A DNA stretch of 64,000 bases from Planosporangium flavigriseum (GTDB lineage: Bacteria; Actinomycetota; Actinomycetes; Mycobacteriales; Micromonosporaceae): NCBI RefSeq assembly GCF_011947225.1, contig NZ_JAATVW010000017.1:62001-126000 (forward strand), read 5' to 3'. The notes below the pieces were generated by a model, which was given only the letters and a program-made list of their open reading frames with translations, had not been told where the DNA came from and made no database searches. The translations under genes were made by a program, and so were the position numbers. Positions 44,201-52,831 of the stretch are shown in pieces; the first letter of the stretch is position 1; every line of letters begins with the position of its first letter.

Positions 44201-44542
44201 CGTGAACTCTTCGACGCCCGTCTCCGGCCCGGAATTGTCAGTCTCGCGGCGGCGACCGAGCGGCACCTGCGGTTACTCGTACCGGTTATTGAGAACGCCG
44301 GAGGCGCCGAGCTCGCCCAGGCGGTCCGGGCCAGAGACCAGGGTCCCGGCTGGCGCTCGCTGCCCGCGCTGTCGATCGCGCTGTGCCTGGCATCGCGGCT
44401 CGCGGCCCGCGGATACGAGCACCTGGCGACCCTCATGCCACAGCTGACCGAAGCCCACGCGCGACTCGCGCGCCACTCGCCGCAGCTCACCACCATCGAC
44501 GTCGTACTCGCCGAACTCCTCGTGACGGGATCTCAACTATGA
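41225..44542 (+). CDS. DruH-like large protein of a Druantia III-type system
   Basis: 1105 residues from a TTG start, which is supported by AGGAGGAGGGG directly upstream. The N-terminal 240 residues are helical (LWQPRLRAVSLVCELDIPENEV, GLAGIGAVEYQQGAFWPAV, FLNALLRQQALDPDVL, LLWHGGVYVEDLVDRCLELVDRL). The middle is beta-rich with many short domains (about 250-850), and the end is helical again. I recognise no catalytic motif. Length, position directly before a DUF1998 helicase of DruE size and the four-base overlap with it match the Druantia type III pair DruH-DruE. The name is based on size and gene order, not on a sequence search. Confidence 0.55.
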   Translation: MSRATETLAEREVLWQPRLRAVSLVCELDIPENEVRTTLWHLGELYAKVYERERHLRLLNRLSACVVVGLAGIGAVEYQQGAFWPAVSDQMDMQLNNDDKKLLGEAFRHGLDRFGLARFTNFSRINVDEILMHSGIPLFCLGDFLNALLRQQALDPDVLTPEEFMEWATGPGRESRLHALDKPVQRLLWHGGVYVEDLVDRCLELVDRLREPAFVNDGLQLPDSLVAKALDLAKSGLLNLSSARETGAGLGTRPRLLLEPYGRGLMAWLPPIPDAPLGQVEWDLVIGGQPQTVRSRSVLPAARDTAPAVSVPLPRPVREVEVDLREFDLSLALPVVDAEDPLMVFTDEGRRIPASASLPPTSVWLMHPRGEDSDGPDPVEFSGSPVHEDEPAAPYGWAGWRLRRVNLADVARIRLRDKPWRNVEGGRRPQLDLTSPVRHVRSRLDSPVWTEAPNLILPADPGTTTGWTIRIRRPGSPQALSVQDIEVSEDTRIDPWQGVKRPLVGAYEIAVRGPLGRGISQRFEFAEGFAASWTPEWRELGYGGLQACSVGATAADPELHLNPAVVRLAPEQASADFIVAAHGEEYALRVTPPHLAVQHGGTGARAEWALRPLRLDTEAVGEGHLMVLLPGNVRADLVVFNGAEQAQRIPASGASRPGTARFELARVAETVQALGTAELKVDLHGLLFPVAKCVPRSLAKGVRIDDSGCLVVAGATAAEGLTAGIYRGLAPWQEPYVTAVHGDLRSSPLPDSVTAAGDLVVHLRIDDPWVPQDWPRWPEPTNTFLIRDRPWRATDGGDSDEVALSRYLAGAGPLPMSSGATRLAFNLYDRADDLKALGAHGDLRAVAAKLITAEPTTALQSILEGRPAPATTVAPLIHAGFAALPPRRYLTDDDEVSLWVINPLAAVLASAHQLDDIIVRSPLHERLLTVCGAELFDLLLIGDPDPHARIGSFDASAELLAQMDSDSLDALWAATPVVPGALLDCDERISAARELFDARLRPGIVSLAAATERHLRLLVPVIENAGGAELAQAVRARDQGPGWRSLPALSIALCLASRLAARGYEHLATLMPQLTEAHARLARHSPQLTTIDVVLAELLVTGSQL

Positions 44543-47500
44543 CCAAGCTGGATCCGATCGCGACGACGGAAGCCGTCGTCGACGCGTACCAGCGTTACCT
44601 GCACACCCTGCTCGAGCCGCGCGACCCCGCCCTAGCTGGGGCCTTGGAGGCCGCCATCGCCGGGGCGATCCGCGAAGGCATCACCAAGGGTCCGATCCTG
44701 GAGGCGACCCCGCCGTACGCGCAGGGCAGGTCGGCCCGGGAGCTGATCAACGAGGAGGTGCTCCACCCGGAGTTCGCGAGCCTGGTCGGAGGAATCCCGC
44801 TCGACCGGACGCTGTACGTCCACCAGGAGAAGGCCCTCCGTAAGGCGACCCAGGGGCGCAACCTTGTGGTGGCGACCGGCACCGGATCCGGCAAGACCGA
44901 GAGCTTCCTGCTCCCGATCCTCAACCACCTCGTGGCCGAACGAGCGGCGGGCACCCTCAAGCCAGGGGTGCGCGCGCTGCTGCTGTACCCGATGAACGCC
45001 CTGGCGAACGACCAGATGAAGCGGCTGAGGGTACTGCTGCGGGATTCGCCTGACATCACGTTCGGCCGCTACACCGGCGACACGAAGCAGACAGCGCGCG
45101 AGGCCGCCAGCGTCTTCGAGCTCCAGAACCCTGGAGAACCCCGGGTCAGCAACGAGCTGCTCAGCCGGGACGAAATGCGCGCGAACCCGCCGCATATCCT
45201 GCTAACCAACTACGCGATGCTGGAGTACCTACTCCTACGCCCGCTGGACATGCACCTGTTCGAAGGCGACCACGCCGGCAACTGGCGGTTCATCGTCGTG
45301 GATGAGGCGCACGTGTACGACGGCGCCCGCGGCGCGGAGCTCGCGATGCTGCTGCGCCGCCTGCGCGATCGCGTGGCTCGCGGCAGCACCATCCAGTGCA
45401 TCGCGACGAGCGCCACCGTCGGCGGCGACCCTGCCTCTGCCGCACAGTTCGCGTCGTCGTTGTTCAACGTCCCTTTCGAGTACGACGTAGCCGACGACTC
45501 CCACCAGGACGTGGTCAGTGCCACCAGAGTGGACCACCCGCGGGGCCGGGAATGGGGCCCGTTGCCGGCCAGCGCCTACCCACGGCTGCTCGACGCCGAC
45601 GATCCCGGATCCGAGATTCTAGCCCAGGCAGCCGCCCAGGGTTTCACAAGCACCGACCCCGGCGAAGCGCTCGCCCATGAGCAGCGGGTCATGCGGCTAC
45701 GCAGCCTCCTCGCCGGTGGGCCGGTACCGCTGCCCGAGGTCGCGCAGGCGCTGATGCTCGGCGACGAGCACGCCGTACCGCACACGGCCGCCCTCGTCGC
45801 ACTCGCCAACGCCACCGGCGACCGGACCGGGACGCCGGTGCTGTCCGCCCGCTACCACCTTTTCGCCCGGGCGACCGAAGGCGCGTTCAGTTGCCTGGGC
45901 GGCAACGGCCCCCACGTCAGCCTGACCCGACGCGAACGCTGCGAGCACTGCGGCGACGCCAGTTTCGAGTTCGGTAGCTGCCGTCGCTGCGGCACGGTCT
46001 ACCTGTCCGGTGCCCTCGAACGGGTCGGCGCGCAGGCCGTCTTCCGCTCCCGGCGTACCTTCGACGAGCGCCGCGTCTGGTTGGCCCTCGCCGACGTTCT
46101 CAGCCCCGGTGCCGACGAGGACGACATCACGCTCGACTCGCTGCGGGCGACCGCCGGCGAAGAGGGCGGGCTATGTGCGCGGTGCGGAACCTTCATCGTC
46201 GGACCGGCGGGCATCTGCCCGACGGAGGGCTGCGACGGCGGCGCGATGCGGCCCGTACGTTTCATCAAGGATGGCGCCGACGAGCTCACCTCGTGCCTTA
46301 CCTGCGGCGGCCAATCCTCGTCACTGGTCCGGCTGTTCCAGACCGGCAACGAGGCAGCCGTCTCTGTACTCGCTACCGCGCTCTACCAGCTGCTGCCGCC
46401 GGCGCCCGAGCCCGAGCAGGCCGAACGCCCGGGTGGCGGCCGAAAGCTGCTGCTGTTCAGCGACAGCCGCCAGGCCGCCGCCTACTTCGCGCCATACTTC
46501 GACCAGTCCTACGGTCGGCTGCAACGGCGCCGGCTGCTGTACCAGGGCATCCTCAACGGTCTCCGGGTCGACGAGGACGTCCGGCTTCCCGACGTGGTCA
46601 GCCATGCCGCCAGAGAGGCCCATCAGTTCGGTGTCTTCGAAGCACGCGACTCCAAGCAGGCACGGGAAAGGAAGGTGGCGCTCTGGGCGCAGCAGGAGAT
46701 CGTCGGCCTCGACGAGCGGCTCACCCTTGAAGGCTCGGGGCTCGTCCGGTGGAGCATGTGGCGCGATCCGGCCTGGCAGGCTCCGCCGCCCCTGGTTCAG
46801 CTCGGCTTCTCTCAGGACGAGGCGTGGAACCTGCTCAACGAACTTGTCCGGACCGTCCGAACCCAGGGCGCGGTCGCCCCGCTTGAGGGTGTGGACCCCC
46901 GCGACGAGGCGTTCGACCCACGACGCGGGCCCATCTACATCCGCGGCACTGGCGCGGAGGCCAAGCGGAAGGTACTCAGCTGGAGCCCCACGCGCGGCAT
47001 CAACCGGCGTCTCAACTACCTGACCCGGCTGCTGCAGCGGCTCGGGTCCACGGCCGATCCGTCCCAGCTCCTCGACGGCACTTGGCGGTTCCTGACTCAG
47101 GGACCGGCGAAGATATGGTTCCGCCCGACGACAGAAGCCAATCTCGGCGTGGTCTTCCAGCTGGAGTCGGAGCTGCTCACCTGCGAGTCGGCCGACGAGG
47201 TCCCGGTGTGGCAGTGCACGGTCTGCCGGAAGCTGGTTCCATTCAGCGTGCGCGACGTCTGCCCCACGATGAACTGCACCGGTGCCCTTGTGCCGTGGTC
47301 GCTGCCGGACAGGACATCCGATACCGACCACTACCGGGCGATCTACCGCTCGATGAAACCGATTCCCCTCGCCGTGCGGGAACACACCGCGCAGTGGACC
47401 GGTGAGAAGGCGGCCGAGATCCAGCAGCAGTTCGTCCGGGGTGAGGTCAACGCGCTGTCATGTTCGACGACGTTCGAACTCGGCGTCGACGTTGGCGAGC

Positions 47501-49488
47501 TCCAGGCCGTCGTACTCAGGAACGTCCCGCCGACCACGGCCAACTACGTGCAGCGCGCTGGCCGCGCCGGCCGTCGCACCGACTCCGCCGCCCTCGTGGC
47601 CACTTACGCGCAGCGCAGATCGCACGACCTGTCGCGGTTCGCCGAGCCTCGCCAGATGATCGCGGGCCAGGTCCGCGCGCCGTACATTCCAGCCGGCAAC
47701 GTCCGGATCGACCGCCGGCACGCGCACTCGGTGGCCCTCGCCGCGTTCTTCCGCCACCAGTACCGCACCTTCGGAACGGAGTGGCGCCAGGTCGGTGCAT
47801 TCTTCCTGCCGTCGGACGGCGACCCCGCGCCGGTCACCGCGATCGCCGAATACCTGCGGCCGGTACCCGACGCCGTGACCGAGTCCCTCGTCAACGTTCT
47901 CCCGCCGGCCGTCCAGCAGGAGATCGGCCTCGACTCCGGTGCCTGGGTGGATCATCTCGTGGAGCTGCTCGACACCGTCCGCCTCGAGGTGGAGCACGAC
48001 TACAAGATCTACGCCGACAAACTCGACGAGGCCGCGGCTGCGCGGAAGTTCAACCAGGCGTCGATGTTCGAACGGCTGATCAACACCATCACCCGTCGTG
48101 ACCTGCTGGGTTTCCTCGGCAATCGCAACGTCCTACCCAAGTACGGATTTCCGGTTGACACGGTCGAGCTGAAGCTTTCGTATGCGGACCCCGAGGAAGC
48201 CAGCAAGCTCGAGCTCTCCCGCAACCTGACCACCGCGATCTACGAGTACGCTCCCGGCGCCGAAATCGTCGCCGGAGGCCGCCTGTGGCGGTCAGGCGGC
48301 ATCTACCGCCTGCCGGAACGCGAACCCGAGCGCCGGTACTACGCGCCGTGCACCAGCTGCAACTACTACCGTGAGAGCTTTGACCGACTCGACGACCCGT
48401 GCCCGTCATGCGGTACGGCGCCCACCGGGAGCGCGCGCCGCTACACGGTTCCGCTGTTCGGCTTTGTCGCCAGCAGAGAGCAGTCGCGTCAACCCGGCGG
48501 CCGGCCGCCGAAGCGCTCGTGGCACGGCGATACCTACGTCGTATCGCGCGGCGCGGAGGTCAAGGAGATCGTCCAGGGGCTGCCGGGTGGAAGGGTCAGC
48601 GCGCGCAGCGGCACCCGAGGCGAACTCGTCGCGGTCAGCGACGGCCCGGGCGGCAAGGGCTTTCTGATCTGCAACTGGTGCGGCTACGGCCAGCCGCAGA
48701 TCGAACGCCCGCCGCGCAGCCATGACAACCCCGTCAACGGCAAGGCGTGCGGCGGCAGGCTTGAGAACCTGTCACTTGCCCACAAGTACCAGACGGACGT
48801 GCTTGAGCTCGCGATCGAAGGTACCGCTGTTCTCGGCCTCGATACCCAGGTCTGGCTGTCGGTGCTGTACGCGCTCGTCCAAGGCGCCAGCGAAGAGCTC
48901 GAGATCTCCCGCGACGACATCGACGGCACCGTCTTCATTACGGACGCCGGCCGGACGGCACTGATGCTCTTCGACACCGTCCCAGGCGGAGCGGGACACG
49001 TTCGTAAGATCGCCGAGAATCTGCCAGAGGTCCTCGCACGCGCGTTCAACACGGTCGCGGACTGCGAATGCGGTCCCGAGACCAGCTGCTACCGGTGCCT
49101 GCGGGTATTCCGTAACGAGAAGTACCACGAGCGGCTCCGCCGAGGCGCCGCCGCCGACGTTCTGGGACGGCTGATCGGGAAGCAGACAACAGCCACTAGC
49201 GGCATACGCCGGCTGAGCATGGACCAGCTGGTCCATGCCGATCAGCTGACGACGCGATTCCTGGTCAACGAGGCGCCCGGCGAGGTGTTCGAGCCCGTTG
49301 CCAACAGCCACCTCGACCTTTACGAGGGCCGGATAGTCGCCGCGTCCTGCGATGGCTCCATCGGGGTAGGACGGCTCTGGCTGCGATACGACGAGGCCGG
49401 CATCGCCGAAGCGGGCATCCATCCGATGTGCGGAAGCTCCCTCCAGGGCCCGCCCGATACCATCCGAGTCACGGCGGTTGCCATATGA
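44539..49488 (+). CDS. DruE-like DEAD/DEAH helicase with DUF1998 (MZB) domain
   Basis: 1649 residues from ATG 44539, which overlaps the upstream stop by four bases. A superfamily 2 helicase core begins at VATGTGSGKTESFLLP (about 112-127), with VVDEAHVYDG (about 253) and the C-terminal motif QRAGRAGRR (about 1003). Between them lies an insertion with zinc-type cysteines (CEHCGDASFEFGSCRRCG, CARCG). The C terminus carries a DUF1998/MZB domain (about 1415-1530) with its four-Cys cluster CECGPETSCYRC, as in MrfA, DrmA, DpdJ and DruE. Size and partner favour DruE. MrfA-type proteins translocate on single-stranded DNA, so a DNA-scanning role in defence is likely. Confidence 0.75.
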   Translation: MTKLDPIATTEAVVDAYQRYLHTLLEPRDPALAGALEAAIAGAIREGITKGPILEATPPYAQGRSARELINEEVLHPEFASLVGGIPLDRTLYVHQEKALRKATQGRNLVVATGTGSGKTESFLLPILNHLVAERAAGTLKPGVRALLLYPMNALANDQMKRLRVLLRDSPDITFGRYTGDTKQTAREAASVFELQNPGEPRVSNELLSRDEMRANPPHILLTNYAMLEYLLLRPLDMHLFEGDHAGNWRFIVVDEAHVYDGARGAELAMLLRRLRDRVARGSTIQCIATSATVGGDPASAAQFASSLFNVPFEYDVADDSHQDVVSATRVDHPRGREWGPLPASAYPRLLDADDPGSEILAQAAAQGFTSTDPGEALAHEQRVMRLRSLLAGGPVPLPEVAQALMLGDEHAVPHTAALVALANATGDRTGTPVLSARYHLFARATEGAFSCLGGNGPHVSLTRRERCEHCGDASFEFGSCRRCGTVYLSGALERVGAQAVFRSRRTFDERRVWLALADVLSPGADEDDITLDSLRATAGEEGGLCARCGTFIVGPAGICPTEGCDGGAMRPVRFIKDGADELTSCLTCGGQSSSLVRLFQTGNEAAVSVLATALYQLLPPAPEPEQAERPGGGRKLLLFSDSRQAAAYFAPYFDQSYGRLQRRRLLYQGILNGLRVDEDVRLPDVVSHAAREAHQFGVFEARDSKQARERKVALWAQQEIVGLDERLTLEGSGLVRWSMWRDPAWQAPPPLVQLGFSQDEAWNLLNELVRTVRTQGAVAPLEGVDPRDEAFDPRRGPIYIRGTGAEAKRKVLSWSPTRGINRRLNYLTRLLQRLGSTADPSQLLDGTWRFLTQGPAKIWFRPTTEANLGVVFQLESELLTCESADEVPVWQCTVCRKLVPFSVRDVCPTMNCTGALVPWSLPDRTSDTDHYRAIYRSMKPIPLAVREHTAQWTGEKAAEIQQQFVRGEVNALSCSTTFELGVDVGELQAVVLRNVPPTTANYVQRAGRAGRRTDSAALVATYAQRRSHDLSRFAEPRQMIAGQVRAPYIPAGNVRIDRRHAHSVALAAFFRHQYRTFGTEWRQVGAFFLPSDGDPAPVTAIAEYLRPVPDAVTESLVNVLPPAVQQEIGLDSGAWVDHLVELLDTVRLEVEHDYKIYADKLDEAAAARKFNQASMFERLINTITRRDLLGFLGNRNVLPKYGFPVDTVELKLSYADPEEASKLELSRNLTTAIYEYAPGAEIVAGGRLWRSGGIYRLPEREPERRYYAPCTSCNYYRESFDRLDDPCPSCGTAPTGSARRYTVPLFGFVASREQSRQPGGRPPKRSWHGDTYVVSRGAEVKEIVQGLPGGRVSARSGTRGELVAVSDGPGGKGFLICNWCGYGQPQIERPPRSHDNPVNGKACGGRLENLSLAHKYQTDVLELAIEGTAVLGLDTQVWLSVLYALVQGASEELEISRDDIDGTVFITDAGRTALMLFDTVPGGAGHVRKIAENLPEVLARAFNTVADCECGPETSCYRCLRVFRNEKYHERLRRGAAADVLGRLIGKQTTATSGIRRLSMDQLVHADQLTTRFLVNEAPGEVFEPVANSHLDLYEGRIVAASCDGSIGVGRLWLRYDEAGIAEAGIHPMCGSSLQGPPDTIRVTAVAI

Positions 49489-50378
49489 ATGAGCGTGCGG
49501 TACTGGACCGGCTGGCGTCACTGCGCCAGAACCAGTACCAGGGCCGGCGCGCGCCACACAAACCGCCGCTCGTCCTGCTGGCGCTTGGTCGCCTCGCCAA
49601 CAAGGGGTCGAGCGAGCTGTCCTGGTCGGAGGCTGAATCACAGCTTGCCAAGTTGATTGCCGAGTTCGGTCCGGAGTCGAAGACGGGAGGGGCGCAGAGC
49701 GCCGCGTACCCGTTCACCCGCCGGCGAAGCGACGGTGTCTGGACCCTGAGCCGGGACGTACCGATGGACCTGGTGCGCCCGCTAGCCGCCGATGACGTCG
49801 TGGGCCGGCTCGAAGTATCGCTGGAGACGGCGCTACACCGGGATCCGCAACTACTCCGGTCGGCCGCCCGCGCCCTGGTGGACAGCCATTTCCCGGCTAC
49901 GGTCGCACCGGACGTACTCGTCGCGGTCGGCCTGGATCCCGACGACGTCCTGCAGGTCGAGGTCCAGCCCACCACCGCCCCGCGGCGCCGTGACCCGGCC
50001 TGGCGGGCCGCCGTCCTTCAGGCCTGGGACCGCCAGTGCGCCTTCTGCGGCTACGACGGGCAGCTGGGGTTCGCGTCGGTCGGCGTGGAAGCCGCCCACA
50101 TCCGCTGGTTCGCCTTCGACGGTCCCGACAGCCTGGACAACGGGCTGGCGCTGTGCGTGCTGCACCACAAGCTGTTCGACCTGGGCGCGCTGGGACTCGA
50201 CTCCTCGCTACGCATCAACGTGTCCACCGTGTTCACGGCACGGACGAGAGCCGGGCGGGCACTTTACGACCTGCACGGCCAGGAGCTGAAGCCGCGGCCA
50301 GGTAAGGCTGTGCCTGCTGACGGACATGTCTCCTGGCATCGGCGCGAGGTTTTCAAGGGCAAGCCGCTGGCCGCTTGA
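49485..50378 (+). CDS. SBD-HNH endonuclease (phosphorothioate-DNA McrA type)
   Basis: 297 residues, ATG overlapping the helicase stop by four bases. The N-terminal domain (1-130) resembles the sulfur-binding domain of SprMcrA/ScoMcrA-type enzymes: LASLRQNQYQGRRAPHKPPLVLLALGRL, LIAEFGPES and AAYPFTRRRSDGVW, where a Tyr-Pro pair lines the sulfur pocket in characterised members. The C-terminal HNH domain has CAFCGYDGQ, VEAAHIRWF and NGLALCVLHHKLFDLG. Related enzymes bind phosphorothioate-modified DNA and cut it nearby, acting as type IV restriction. No dnd or ssp genes are present here, so the sulfur-modified target would be foreign. Coupling to a DruE-like helicase is unusual. Confidence 0.8.
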   Translation: MNERAVLDRLASLRQNQYQGRRAPHKPPLVLLALGRLANKGSSELSWSEAESQLAKLIAEFGPESKTGGAQSAAYPFTRRRSDGVWTLSRDVPMDLVRPLAADDVVGRLEVSLETALHRDPQLLRSAARALVDSHFPATVAPDVLVAVGLDPDDVLQVEVQPTTAPRRRDPAWRAAVLQAWDRQCAFCGYDGQLGFASVGVEAAHIRWFAFDGPDSLDNGLALCVLHHKLFDLGALGLDSSLRINVSTVFTARTRAGRALYDLHGQELKPRPGKAVPADGHVSWHRREVFKGKPLAA

Positions 50379-50387
50379 AGGGAGAGG

Positions 50388-51995
50388 CTATCCCCGGTGG
50401 CCCTGTTCTGGGATTGAGCTCTTGGTAGGACCGGTGCTCGCGTTCCTGGGCCGTTTGATACCGATCAGGACGTCCTTGCCAAGGTGTTCCTTGATGAGGT
50501 GCACCAGGCGATTGCCGTCAACAAGTTCGATCCGACCGTGGTCCCGTGCCTTCTGCCACCCGCCTGAGGTGAACCACGATGTCGTGACGAGGATGCCGTG
50601 GCCGGCCTTCTTCTCCTCCATCGCGCCGGCGAGCTCACGGATGTGGCTGACTCCCACAACGTCCTTGTAGCGCTTGGCCTGCACGATCGTCAGCCCACCG
50701 ACGAAGGGCGTCGGGTTGAACACCACCCCGTCCACTCCGTCGTCCTTGCTCGGCACGGTGGTCCAGCCTTGCATGCCCATTGCCTCGAAGATCTGGCGCA
50801 CGAGATGTTCGAATTCGGTTGCGCTCATCGCCATCAGGTCGGGCCGGGAGTCGAGCGTCGCGACCGCATCCATCCCTTCCACGAACGAGTACTTGGTGCG
50901 GTCGAAGTCCAGGATCGGGGTAATCGCTTCCAACGCGTACGGATGCTGGGATACCAGGGCATTGAGGTGGCGCAGGCACACCTCCGGCCGCACCTGATCG
51001 AGTACCAGCCGTTCGAACGCCTCACGATCGACGCTCAAGCTAATCAAGCATGGGTATACGCGCTGGCCGGTAGCCGGGTCAGTGGTGTCTACATGCCCGT
51101 TGAACGCGACCTCCTGCAGCGCCGGGTCTGCGTCGAAGAGATCCCGTACAACGAGAAGAGCTACCTGGGCGACGAGCGAGCGATAGAGGTCACCAGCCTC
51201 CTTTGACGGGCGAGGCACGGCCTTGATCTCATCGCGGGACTGGACGTAGGTGTAGCCGCGAACGGTAGGAACGACATCCCGGCCGGGCAGTTGTAGCCGC
51301 ACCACGGCCTGCTCGGCCTGTGGACTGAAGACGACTTCTGATTGATGTGGAAAATCCGGCGGCATCGGCACCCGCCGCAACACGTGCTGTAGGTAGCCCT
51401 CGACTGCCGCCTTATCCCGAGACTGAAGTCCCTTCGCCATGCGATCGACGCGCTCGTTGTGCTCGTCTGTCTCGCGCTGCTTCTTGGCCAGGATCGCCTC
51501 GTTGTGACGCCTGTGTTCGGCCAATTGTTCAAGGCGACACTGTTCGGCCTGCTCCCAGTCACGCCGGGCATGCTCGAACTGGTCCCGCGCCTGGCCCAGC
51601 CGCTGCTCGTACCGCGCTTGCCCACCGAGCAGGGCCCCGAGGGCGCCAGGTCGGGCCGGCTCGAACTCTTCCCAGTTCGGTGCCGGTATTGGCGAACCTA
51701 ACGGGCCTGGAGAGAATGGCGGCTGCTTCGGAGCTCGCTTGAGCGAACCGAAATCGATCCGTGCCGGTCGTCGCAGACCCGCCTGAAGGACGCTCTCAAG
51801 TTCTCGCACCCGATTATGGAGCTGCCTGGTGCGCTCCTCTGTTTCAGCCTCGCGGCTGGCCAGGTACTCCGCGCGCTGCTGCCGCTGCGCCGCTTTGAGT
51901 GCTGCCGCCTCGGCTCGCTGCTGTCGTAACGCCTCGCGCGCCTGCGCTTGCTGCCAGCGCTGCCAATCGCCAGCGCTTGGCGACCGTCGCGCCAT
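50388..51995 (-). CDS. Mrr-type restriction endonuclease with long coiled-coil N terminus
   Basis: 535 residues from ATG 51995 (GGGGGAG just upstream). The first 200 residues are Gln/Arg/Glu-rich and mostly coiled coil (RWQQAQAREALRQQRAEAAALK and later EQAEQCRLEQLAEHRRHNEAILAKKQRETDEHN). The C-terminal 110 residues are an Mrr-like PD-(D/E)XK domain: FEHLVRQIFEAMGMQGW, SKDDGVDGVVF (Asp), TIVQAKRY (Gln-x-Lys variant of the site) and ILVTTSWFT. Mrr enzymes cut modified DNA. It converges on the SBD-HNH gene with nine bases between them. The long coiled coil suggests multimerisation or a sensor arm. Confidence 0.8.
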   Translation of the reverse strand: MARRSPSAGDWQRWQQAQAREALRQQRAEAAALKAAQRQQRAEYLASREAETEERTRQLHNRVRELESVLQAGLRRPARIDFGSLKRAPKQPPFSPGPLGSPIPAPNWEEFEPARPGALGALLGGQARYEQRLGQARDQFEHARRDWEQAEQCRLEQLAEHRRHNEAILAKKQRETDEHNERVDRMAKGLQSRDKAAVEGYLQHVLRRVPMPPDFPHQSEVVFSPQAEQAVVRLQLPGRDVVPTVRGYTYVQSRDEIKAVPRPSKEAGDLYRSLVAQVALLVVRDLFDADPALQEVAFNGHVDTTDPATGQRVYPCLISLSVDREAFERLVLDQVRPEVCLRHLNALVSQHPYALEAITPILDFDRTKYSFVEGMDAVATLDSRPDLMAMSATEFEHLVRQIFEAMGMQGWTTVPSKDDGVDGVVFNPTPFVGGLTIVQAKRYKDVVGVSHIRELAGAMEEKKAGHGILVTTSWFTSGGWQKARDHGRIELVDGNRLVHLIKEHLGKDVLIGIKRPRNASTGPTKSSIPEQGHRG

Positions 51996-52245
51996 ATCGC
52001 TCCCCCCATTCGTCCGCGGTTGCGCTCTGCATGGTCACCCCGGCCGGAGTGGTCTCAGGCTACCGACGACCACGGTGGCAGTCGAAACCGAAAGTGACGA
52101 GGACACGACGAAGCGCAACCGATCCAGGAGTCTCGACCAATAGCGATCGCCCACTGAAGCAGCCGTGCCGGTCGGCTACTGGCGGGTACGGTGAAGTGCT
52201 ATCCGCCCCCAGAGATCGGCATGTGGGTGACTCATGGTGTTCTGC

Positions 52246-52674
52246 TCACGCGCCACTGTCAGCGCTAGCGCCAGCCTCAGGCCGAGGCTGGGACGTAGGC
52301 CCCGACGTCCTCGGCCTGAGCCGCTCGGCGAACTCGTCCGGCGTGGTCACGAACCACAGCTGCCGACCACGGTTCGTCTCGAAGACGAAATCCCGCAGCG
52401 CGGTACTGCTGGCCACATGGTGGGAGATGTCGCCGACGATCGTGAGGCACAGTCGGTAGTTCACGAACTTTTGGGCGATCTCCCCCGCGAGGCCGGTGCG
52501 GAGCAGGAAGAAGTCCTCCGCGACCCGCTCCACCGGTACCGACACCCACTGCGCACCGGCGTACATCGCCTCACCGATCAGGTCGAGGGCAGCGGCCTCA
52601 TCGGCGAGCTTCGGCCCCTCGGCAGCGCAGACCAGGACAGGCATGCCGTGCAGTTCCATGACGATGTCGGGCAT
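52246..52674 (-). CDS. DUF4180 family protein
   Basis: 142 residues from ATG 52674, where the protein begins MPDIVMELHGMPVLV like other DUF4180 members. The FFLLRTGLAGEIAQKFVNYRLCLTIVGDIS core and LRDFVFETNRG are the recognisable family motifs. Members often lie beside small regulators or toxin-type genes, and their role is unknown. The gene is divergent from the type IV toxin-antitoxin operon and shares the spacer with its operator. No strong ribosome binding site is seen, and the last 20 residues are low in complexity. Confidence 0.7.
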   Translation of the reverse strand: MPDIVMELHGMPVLVCAAEGPKLADEAAALDLIGEAMYAGAQWVSVPVERVAEDFFLLRTGLAGEIAQKFVNYRLCLTIVGDISHHVASSTALRDFVFETNRGRQLWFVTTPDEFAERLRPRTSGPTSQPRPEAGASADSGA

Positions 52675-52756
52675 GACCAGCGAGCGTATCGGCGGCCGCA
52701 GGAATCGTCCGCCCGTTTTCTCGCCCCAGCCGGACTGAATCGTCGGCGGATTACCT

Positions 52757-52811
52757 AAACTATTCCGTTGGCGGAACCATTTACGTAATGATTCCGCCAA
52801 CGGTATAGTTT
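52757..52811. promoter_or_regulatory. long inverted repeat, operator of the type IV toxin-antitoxin operon
   Basis: Left arm AAACTATTCCGTTGGCGGAA (52757-52776) and right arm 52792-52811 are inverted copies with one mismatch over 20 bases. A 15-base spacer between them holds a palindromic TTACGTAA core (52781-52788). The right arm contains TATAGT, which could be the -10 box. The site lies 20 bases before the start of an antitoxin-type DNA-binding gene. Binding by that protein with autorepression is the natural reading. It stands out as AT-rich in GC-rich surroundings. Confidence 0.75.
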
Positions 52812-52831
52812 TGGCAAAGAGGGGGTGGGCC

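Noticed and set aside
7270-50378. A complete DISARM system
   Set aside because: There is an SNF2 helicase, a DUF1998 helicase, a PLD domain and an adenine methyltransferase, but they are in separate operons. The methyltransferase pairs with a PaeR7I-type nuclease, and no DrmB or DrmC gene is present.
7270-50378. A Dpd (7-deazaguanine) system
   Set aside because: SNF2, RecQ-like, PLD and DUF1998 proteins recall DpdE, DpdF, DpdK and DpdJ. However, no transglycosylase (DpdA) or other queuosine-type enzyme is present and the genes are spread over separate operons.
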